From Kitasatospora sp. NBC_00374 (GTDB taxonomy: Bacteria; Actinomycetota; Actinomycetes; Streptomycetales; Streptomycetaceae): a DNA stretch of 64,000 nucleotides. Location: NCBI RefSeq assembly GCF_041434935.1, contig NZ_CP107964.1, forward strand, positions 1,488,001 through 1,552,000, read 5' to 3'. The position numbers and the translations under genes were made by a program. Of this stretch, positions 60,955-64,000 are shown piece by piece. The notes beneath the pieces are model-generated. The model was not told where the DNA came from, searched no databases, and saw only the letters and a list, made by a program, of their open reading frames with translations. Positions within the stretch are counted from its first letter, which is position 1; each line of letters begins with the position of its first letter.

Positions 60955-62979
60955 ATGGTCACCACTCGCAGCAAACCGGTTGACGGACCGTCGGACCGAG
61001 ACCCGGCCGCAAGCCCGACGGCGATGCCCCGGCAGCGCGCCTCCGACCGGGACATGGACGAACTGCGCGCCGCCGAGGAGCGTTTCCGGGGCCTCCTGGA
61101 GTCCGCCCCGGACGCGATGGTCATCGTGGACGACCGGGGGGTGATCAGGCTGGTCAACGCCCAGACCGAGGCCCTGTTCGGGTACCGCCGGGACGAGTTG
61201 CTCGGCCGGCCCGTGGAGGTCCTGCTGCCCGACCGCTTCCGCGCCCACCACCCGCAGCACCGCAGCGGCTACACCGTCACCCGGCGCACCCGCCCGATGG
61301 GCTCCGGCCTGGACCTGTACGGGCTGCGCCGGAACGGCACCGAGTTCCCGGTCGAGATCAGCCTGAGCCCGCTGGAGACCGCCGAAGGGCTGCTGGTCTC
61401 GGCCGCCATCCGGGACGTCAGCGACCGCAAGGCGGCCGAGGCCAGGATCAGCGAACTGGCGGCGCTGGTGGAGTCCTCGCAGGACGCGATCATCACCCAC
61501 ACCCTGGACGGCCGGATCACCTACTGGAACGCCGCCGCCCACCGCCTGTACGGCTACAGCCCGGAGGTGGCCGTCGGCCGCCACATCGGGACGCTCGCCC
61601 CGCCGGACCTCAAGGACGAGGTCACCGCACTGCTGGCACGGCTCGCGCGCGGCGAGCGGGTGGAGAACCACGAGTCGCTCCGGGTCTCCGCCACCGGCCG
61701 GCTGCTCGACGTCGACGTCACTCTCTGGCCGACCCGGGACCAGTACGGGGCGATCTGCGGCGCCTCCGCGATCGTCCGCGACGTGGCGGACCGCAAGCGC
61801 GCCGAGCTGGAGCTCACCCGGCTGTACGAGCAGCAGCGGCACATCGCGCTCACCCTGCAGCGCAGCCTGATGGGCTCGCCGCCCGACATCCCCGGGATGC
61901 GGACCGCGAGCCGGTACCTGGCCTCCACCGAGGGGGCGGGCGTCGGCGGCGACTGGTTCGACCTGGTGCCGCTCGGCGGAGGCCGGATCGGGATCATCAT
62001 CGGGGACGTCATGGGCCGGGGGCTGGAGGCCGCCGCCGTGATGGGACAGCTGCGCTCGGCCGCGCACGCACTGGCCAAGACGGGCATGCCGCCGTGTCAG
62101 CTGATGCAGGCGCTGGACGCGGTGGTCGCCGACCTGCCGGACCAACTGGTCACCTGCTGCTACCTGGTGGTCGACCCGGACGCCGGCGAGGTGGCGATCT
62201 GTTCGGCCGGCCACCTGCCGGCCCTGCTGGTCTCCCCCGACAAGACGGTGTGCGAACTCCTCGCGCCGGTCAGCGTCCCGCTCGGGGTGGGCGACATACC
62301 GCACCGGCAGACGACGCTCCCCGTCCCGCCGGGCTCCACCCTGGTGCTGTACACGGACGGCCTGGTGGAGACGCCGTACAGCGACCTCGGGGTACAACTC
62401 TGCGAGCTGGCAGACGAGTTGGAGTGCGCATTCGGCGGGACGCCCAATCTGGAGGAGGTCGCCGACCGGGTGCTCCGGGCGATGCTGCCCCGGACGGACC
62501 GGTACCCGGACGACGTGACGCTGCTGCTCGCCCACCTTCCCGCCCCGCCGCTGGCGACCGCCACCACCGAACTGCCCGCGCTCCCCGCCTCGGCGGCCTC
62601 GGGCCGCCGCTTCCTGCGAGCCACCCTCCGCGAGTGGGACTGCGCCGGGGCCGAGGACACCGCCGGCCTGCTCAGCTCCGAGCTGATCGCCAACGCGGTC
62701 AGGCACGCCCGGGGGCCGATCGGGCTGCGGCTGCACCGCACCGCGGCGGAACTGACGGTGGAGGTCTCGGACACCAGCCCCACCCTGCCGGCCCCCCGCC
62801 TCGCCGACTGCACCAGCGAGGACGGCCGGGGCCTGTCCCTGGTGGAGGCACTCGCCTGCAGCTGGGGCGCCCGCCCGACCGGCGCCGGGAAGACCGTCTG
62901 GTTCACCCTGACGCTCGACCGGGCGGGCTCCCGGACCGACGCCGTCCCGCCGGCCCCGGCCGCGCTCAGCGGGCCGTGA
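60955..62979 (+). CDS. PAS-PAS-SpoIIE phosphatase with C-terminal RsbW-like ATPase domain
   Basis: A 674-residue signalling protein. Two PAS domains occupy about residues 40-155 ([33 protein letters not shown]) and 165-285 ([31 protein letters not shown]). The PP2C-like SpoIIE domain follows ([61 protein letters not shown]). An anti-sigma-type HATPase ends the protein ([36 protein letters not shown]). Such proteins control anti-sigma antagonists by dephosphorylation in response to a ligand or light/redox cue in PAS. The ATG has no ribosome site; the message may be leaderless. Confidence 0.93.
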   Translation: MVTTRSKPVDGPSDRDPAASPTAMPRQRASDRDMDELRAAEERFRGLLESAPDAMVIVDDRGVIRLVNAQTEALFGYRRDELLGRPVEVLLPDRFRAHHPQHRSGYTVTRRTRPMGSGLDLYGLRRNGTEFPVEISLSPLETAEGLLVSAAIRDVSDRKAAEARISELAALVESSQDAIITHTLDGRITYWNAAAHRLYGYSPEVAVGRHIGTLAPPDLKDEVTALLARLARGERVENHESLRVSATGRLLDVDVTLWPTRDQYGAICGASAIVRDVADRKRAELELTRLYEQQRHIALTLQRSLMGSPPDIPGMRTASRYLASTEGAGVGGDWFDLVPLGGGRIGIIIGDVMGRGLEAAAVMGQLRSAAHALAKTGMPPCQLMQALDAVVADLPDQLVTCCYLVVDPDAGEVAICSAGHLPALLVSPDKTVCELLAPVSVPLGVGDIPHRQTTLPVPPGSTLVLYTDGLVETPYSDLGVQLCELADELECAFGGTPNLEEVADRVLRAMLPRTDRYPDDVTLLLAHLPAPPLATATTELPALPASAASGRRFLRATLREWDCAGAEDTAGLLSSELIANAVRHARGPIGLRLHRTAAELTVEVSDTSPTLPAPRLADCTSEDGRGLSLVEALACSWGARPTGAGKTVWFTLTLDRAGSRTDAVPPAPAALSGP

Positions 62980-63402
62980 TCCGGTCCGGCTCCGGGGCCG
63001 GGGCGGCCGGCTGGTGGTGGTGCGGGTGCCGGTGGTGCGGCTGGTGGTCCGCGGCGCGGCCGGGGCGGACCGGCCACCAGATGCTCCGGCCCAGCAGCGC
63101 GGCCAGCGCGGGGACCAGCACCATCGACAGGACGAACGCGGAGAGCACGATGCCCAGCGCCATCGCGAAGGCGACCTGCTCGCTGCCCGGGGTCGCGGCG
63201 AGGCTGGCGAAGGAGCCGGCCAGCACCAGGCCGGCCGTCGCGATGGCCGGCGCCGTGTGCCGTACCGCGCGGGCCACCGCGGCGCGGGCCGACCCGGGAC
63301 GTTCCATCTCCTCGCGGATGCGGTCGCCGATCAGGATGTTGTAGTCGGTGCCGAGTGCCACCACGAACAGGAACAGCACCAGCGGGAGGACGAAGTCGAC
63401 GC
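62966..63402 (-). pseudogene. C-terminal fragment of an MMPL-family transporter
   Basis: About 145 residues match the last part of MMPL/RND lipid exporters: VDFVLPLVLFLFVVALGTDYNILIGDRIREEM, then TAPAIATAGLVLAGSFASLA, and FAMALGIVLSAFVLSMVLVPALAALLGRSIWWP. Full-size proteins have over 700 residues. Upstream of about 63402 the homology stops and the sequence becomes the ribosome site and start of the response regulator, so the N-terminal 80% has been lost. The His/Pro-rich tail ends at 62966, overlapping the phosphatase gene end by 14 bases. Confidence 0.75.
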
Positions 63403-63440
63403 CCGGCCGGGGTGGCCGCCGAGCGGGCGGAGGCGCGTCG

Positions 63441-64000
63441 ATGACCGCGAGCCCTCGGCGGATCGGTGTGCTGATCGCCGACGACCAGCCGCTGGTCCGG
63501 CGCGGCCTGGCCCTGATCCTCGGCCCGGACCCGTCCTTCGAGGTGGTGGGCGAGGCCGAGAACGGGGCCCGGGCCGTCGACCTGGCCCGCCGGCTGCGCC
63601 CCGACGTGGTGGTGATGGACATCCGGATGCCCGTCCTGGACGGGGTCGCCGCGACCGAGGAGCTCGCGGGCGCCGTGCCCGAGTCCCGGGTGCTCGCCCT
63701 CAGCACCTTCGACATGGACGAGTACGTGGTCGCCGCGCTGCGCGCCGGCGCGTACGGGTTCCTGCCCAAGGACAGCTCCCCGGAGGAACTGGGTGCGGCG
63801 ATCCGCACCGTCCACGCCGGTGAGGCGGTCGTCGCGCCGCGCCTGCTGACCCGGCTGATCTCCACCTACGTACGGGCGCCCCGCGCTGCGCGGCCGCCCG
63901 CCGTCGATCCGGGCGAGCTGACGCCCCGCGAGGTCGCGGTGTGGCGCCTGATGGCCACCGGTCTCGACAACGAGGAGATCGCGCGGGCGCTGGACATCAG
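63441..64000 (+). CDS. LuxR/NarL-type response regulator (cut by window end)
   Basis: The visible 186 residues contain a full receiver domain: IGVLIADDQPLVRRGLALIL (acidic pair), the phosphoacceptor in VVVMDIRMPVLDGV, LALSTFDMDEYVVAAL and YGFLPKDSSPEEL (Lys). The start of the helix-turn-helix, ELTPREVAVWRLMATGLDNEEIARALDIS, follows, and the rest is off the edge. GGAGG lies eight bases before the ATG. Its kinase is not in the window. It starts immediately beside the broken MMPL gene. Confidence 0.93.
   Translation, partial: MTASPRRIGVLIADDQPLVRRGLALILGPDPSFEVVGEAENGARAVDLARRLRPDVVVMDIRMPVLDGVAATEELAGAVPESRVLALSTFDMDEYVVAALRAGAYGFLPKDSSPEELGAAIRTVHAGEAVVAPRLLTRLISTYVRAPRAARPPAVDPGELTPREVAVWRLMATGLDNEEIARALDI

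Overview
The window is very GC-rich actinobacterial chromosome, most likely from Streptomyces, Kitasatospora or a close relative. The evidence is the codon use, frequent GTG and TTG starts, ATGA/GTGA/TTGA stop-start overlaps, leaderless-looking promoters and gene families typical of the group (Eis-like acetyltransferase, CU044_5270/ECF sigma pair, RamB-AceA-AceB-HBDH block, SpoIIE phosphatase with PAS domains, MatB-like deacetylase/glycosyltransferase). No tRNA, rRNA or CRISPR array was seen. All calls come from reading the sequence; no database search was run.

Layout. 1-9.1 kb is housekeeping and transport: a SulP permease cut by the window edge, an NTF2-like protein, a GGCT-like protein, an orphan ModA lipoprotein facing a membrane-anchored molybdopterin oxidoreductase (ModA supplies molybdate, so the pairing makes sense), an APC permease preceded by 11-bp-phased repeats, and a GH15 glucoamylase/trehalase. 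9.4-13.2 kb is a minus-strand unit of a ribbon-helix-helix protein, a DUF4097 protein and a DrrAB-type ABC exporter, headed by a striking tandem array of TGGCGCCA sites. 13.2-19.5 kb holds an Eis-like acetyltransferase, a quinone-type oxidoreductase, an Old Yellow Enzyme and its divergent MarR regulator, a decayed IS4-type transposase and a VOC protein.

19.5-32.9 kb is accessory. It carries a MatAB-like exopolysaccharide pair (acyltransferase plus deacetylase/glycosyltransferase), a group of secreted proteins (papain-like protease, zinc metalloprotease with FN3 domain, membrane-anchored protein and its decayed paralogue), a low-GC intergenic region, and a nested insertion: an 866-bp IS5-type element inside a short inverted-repeat element abutting a truncated IS5 transposase. 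Then come a serine hydrolase and the remains of a prenyltransferase-repeat locus. 33.7-38.7 kb has PAP2, DedA and COG4705-like membrane proteins, a PepSY-like protein and a divergent OmpR-type two-component system. metE at 38.8-41.1 kb is preceded by a clear cobalamin riboswitch, so B12-independent methionine synthesis is presumably switched off by B12.

41.6-46.5 kb has a VOC protein, a second serine hydrolase, an alpha/beta hydrolase and MarR regulator sharing a near-perfect operator, and an ECF sigma factor with its CU044_5270 partner. 46.6-52.3 kb is the glyoxylate-shunt block: ramB-like regulator, divergent aceA, aceB and a 3-hydroxybutyryl-CoA dehydrogenase for growth on acetate or fatty acids. 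52.3-58.0 kb is the most interesting piece: a tight minus-strand operon of acyl-ACP desaturase, cyclopropane-synthase-like methyltransferase, MFS exporter, acyl carrier protein, ketoacyl synthase and SGNH hydrolase. It looks like a small dedicated pathway for a modified fatty-acyl product. 58.3-64 kb has a membrane esterase, small regulatory-looking proteins, a PAS-SpoIIE-HATPase phosphatase, an MMPL transporter fragment and a LuxR-type response regulator cut by the window end.
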